NCBI GenBank assembly: GCA_051881395.1 | Contig: JBJEPU010000184.1 | Location: 1-5,950 of the forward strand | Direction: 5' to 3' | Length of the DNA: 5,950 bases | Source: Fimenecus sp051881395 | Lineage (GTDB): Bacteria > Bacillota > Clostridia > Oscillospirales > Acutalibacteraceae | In this document: one piece after another, positions 4,781 to 5,950 of the stretch | Layout of the letters: each line of letters opens with the position of its first letter | How positions within the stretch are numbered: the stretch's first letter is position 1 | Notes under the pieces: model-generated | What the model was told of the DNA's origin: nothing | Databases searched by the model: none | The model's input: the letters and a program-made list of their open reading frames with translations, nothing else | Translations under genes and position numbers: made by a program

Positions 4781-5950
4781 AGTCGAGTTCGCACGGGCAG
4801 GAGATTTTGCCCGTCACAGCGGAAGCCGCCGCCACATAGGGGGATGCGAGATACACTTCACTGGTGGGATGCCCCATACGCCCAACGAAATTGCGGTTGG
4901 TGGTGGAAACCGCGCGTTCTCCTGCCGCCAAAATGCCCATATGCCCGCCGAGGCACGGCCCGCAGGTCGGGGTGGAGACAATCGCGCCCGCCTCGACAAA
5001 GATTTTGGCAAGTCCCTCGTCAATGCACTGCATATACACGGTTTGTGTGGCGGGAATGACGATACAACGCACACCGTCCGCGACTTTTCTGCCTTTCAAT
5101 ACCGATGCCGCCGCGCGCATGTCTTCAATTCTGCCGTTGGTGCAAGAGCCGATAACCACTTGGTCGATTTTGATGTCGTCAATCTCGTCTACCGTGTGGG
5201 TATTTTCGGGCAGATGCGGGAACGAAACCGTGGGTTTGAGTTCGTCGAGATTGATTTCGATGACTTCATCATATTCGGCGTCTGCGTCGGCTTCAAAAAT
5301 GACAGGTTTTCTGTCCGTTCTGCCGTTCATATAGGCAAGTGTTTGTTCGTCCACGGGGAAAATGCCGTTTTTCGCGCCGCATTCAATCGCCATATTGGCA
5401 ATGCAAAAGCGGTCGTCCATGGAAAGATTTTTGATGCCGTCGCCCGTAAATTCCAGCGAACGGTAGCGCGCGCCGTCCACGCCGATTTTGCCGATTAAGT
5501 GCAAAATGACATCTTTGCCGCTGACATACTTTTGGAAATTGCCCGTAATCACGATTTTCAGTGCCGACGGAACCTTAAACCACGCCTTGCCCGAAATCAT
5601 ACCTGCCGCCATATCGGTAGAGCCGACGCCCGTGGAAAACGCGCCGAGTGCACCGTAGGTACAGGTGTGGGAATCCGCACCGATAACGGTGTCGCCCGAA
5701 ATCACAATGCCCTGTTCTGGAAGCAGCGCGTGCTCAATGCCCATTTTGCCGACATCAAAGAAGTGTTTAATGCCGTATTCTTTGGCAAAGGTGCGCACCT
5801 GTTTGCAGTTTTCGGCGGATTTAATATCCTTGTTGGGGGTGAAGTGATCCATCACCAACGCGATTTTGTCTTTGTTAAAAACAGAGGAAAAGCCTTTGCT
5901 TTCCATTTCGTGAATGGCAACGGGCGAGGTCACATCATTGCCCATTACCA
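4779..5950 (-). CDS. leuC: 3-isopropylmalate dehydratase large subunit, 5' end outside window
   Basis: The large, iron-sulfur subunit of isopropylmalate isomerase (aconitase superfamily), partner of the LeuD encoded 17 bp downstream. The frame is open to the right edge (the codon before MGNDVTSPVA is Val), so the true start lies outside. About 389 residues are visible, and roughly 30 are expected to be missing compared with the ~420-residue archaeal/clostridial type. Counting from that Met (5945-5943) as residue 1, the three [4Fe-4S] ligands are Cys268 (SCTNGR), Cys328 and Cys331 (TCGPCLG). GADSHTCTYGALGAF (89-103) and NRNFVGRMGHP (350-360) are further active-site blocks. The C-terminus (ISCPCELD) has two extra cysteines. 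Nothing looks damaged. Homoaconitase-type relatives share these motifs; the pairing with leuD supports leucine synthesis. Confidence 0.94.
   Translation of the reverse strand, partial: VMGNDVTSPVAIHEMESKGFSSVFNKDKIALVMDHFTPNKDIKSAENCKQVRTFAKEYGIKHFFDVGKMGIEHALLPEQGIVISGDTVIGADSHTCTYGALGAFSTGVGSTDMAAGMISGKAWFKVPSALKIVITGNFQKYVSGKDVILHLIGKIGVDGARYRSLEFTGDGIKNLSMDDRFCIANMAIECGAKNGIFPVDEQTLAYMNGRTDRKPVIFEADADAEYDEVIEINLDELKPTVSFPHLPENTHTVDEIDDIKIDQVVIGSCTNGRIEDMRAAASVLKGRKVADGVRCIVIPATQTVYMQCIDEGLAKIFVEAGAIVSTPTCGPCLGGHMGILAAGERAVSTTNRNFVGRMGHPTSEVYLASPYVAAASAVTGKISCPCELD

Noticed and set aside
4761..4839. Alternative longer start for leuD at 4794 and plus-strand frames across leuCD
   Set aside because: The longer start adds residues unlike LeuD and would place the ribosome binding site inside the gene; the plus-strand frames, including a 245-codon one at 4761-5498, are mirror images of leuC with no family resemblance and no ribosome binding site.
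1..5950. tRNA, rRNA, CRISPR array, riboswitch or T-box leader
   Set aside because: No cloverleaf-like segment, repeat-spacer series or conserved riboswitch core was seen; the leuC leader, where a T-box or attenuator might be, lies outside the window.

Overview
The window looks like chromosomal DNA from a Gram-positive, probably clostridial (Ruminococcaceae/Oscillospiraceae-like) bacterium. The basis is the HtrA protease with a long cytoplasmic tail and a single membrane anchor, the short stand-alone LeuD with its large LeuC partner, A-rich GGAG/AAAGG-type ribosome binding sites, and roughly half G+C coding sequence with AT-rich gaps. The genus cannot be fixed from the sequence alone. All recognisable genes lie on the minus strand, so the biological order runs from the right edge to the left edge.

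Right part (4282-5950): leuC, cut at its 5' end by the window edge, then leuD 17 bp downstream. They encode the two subunits of 3-isopropylmalate dehydratase in leucine biosynthesis. A clear intrinsic terminator follows leuD, so leuB is not directly downstream.

Middle (293-4152): a second unit made of an OmpR/PhoB-type response regulator, its HAMP-containing sensor histidine kinase (9 bp gap), and after 95 bp a membrane-anchored HtrA/DegP-type serine protease with one PDZ domain. This gene set resembles envelope-stress modules such as CiaRH-HtrA. The 95 bp gap before htrA holds a direct repeat TTAATA-N5-TTAACA with 11 bp periodicity, nine bases upstream of a TATGAT -10 hexamer. That is the layout expected if the regulator activates htrA from a separate promoter.

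Left part (1-292): no intact gene. It holds a hairpin (196-220), a good sigma-A-type promoter (TTGATT-17-TATGAT, reading leftward) whose -10 lies inside a perfect 7-1-7 palindrome, a pair of near-identical 17-18 bp direct repeats flanking that promoter, a ribosome binding site and an ATG. The reading frame from that ATG stops after 18 codons because bases 1-52 appear to be the end of an IS3-family (IS150-group-like) insertion sequence. The simplest reading is a regulated gene cut just after its start by an IS whose body lies left of the window. Of the non-coding signals, this interrupted promoter/operator region and the htrA control site are the most interesting.
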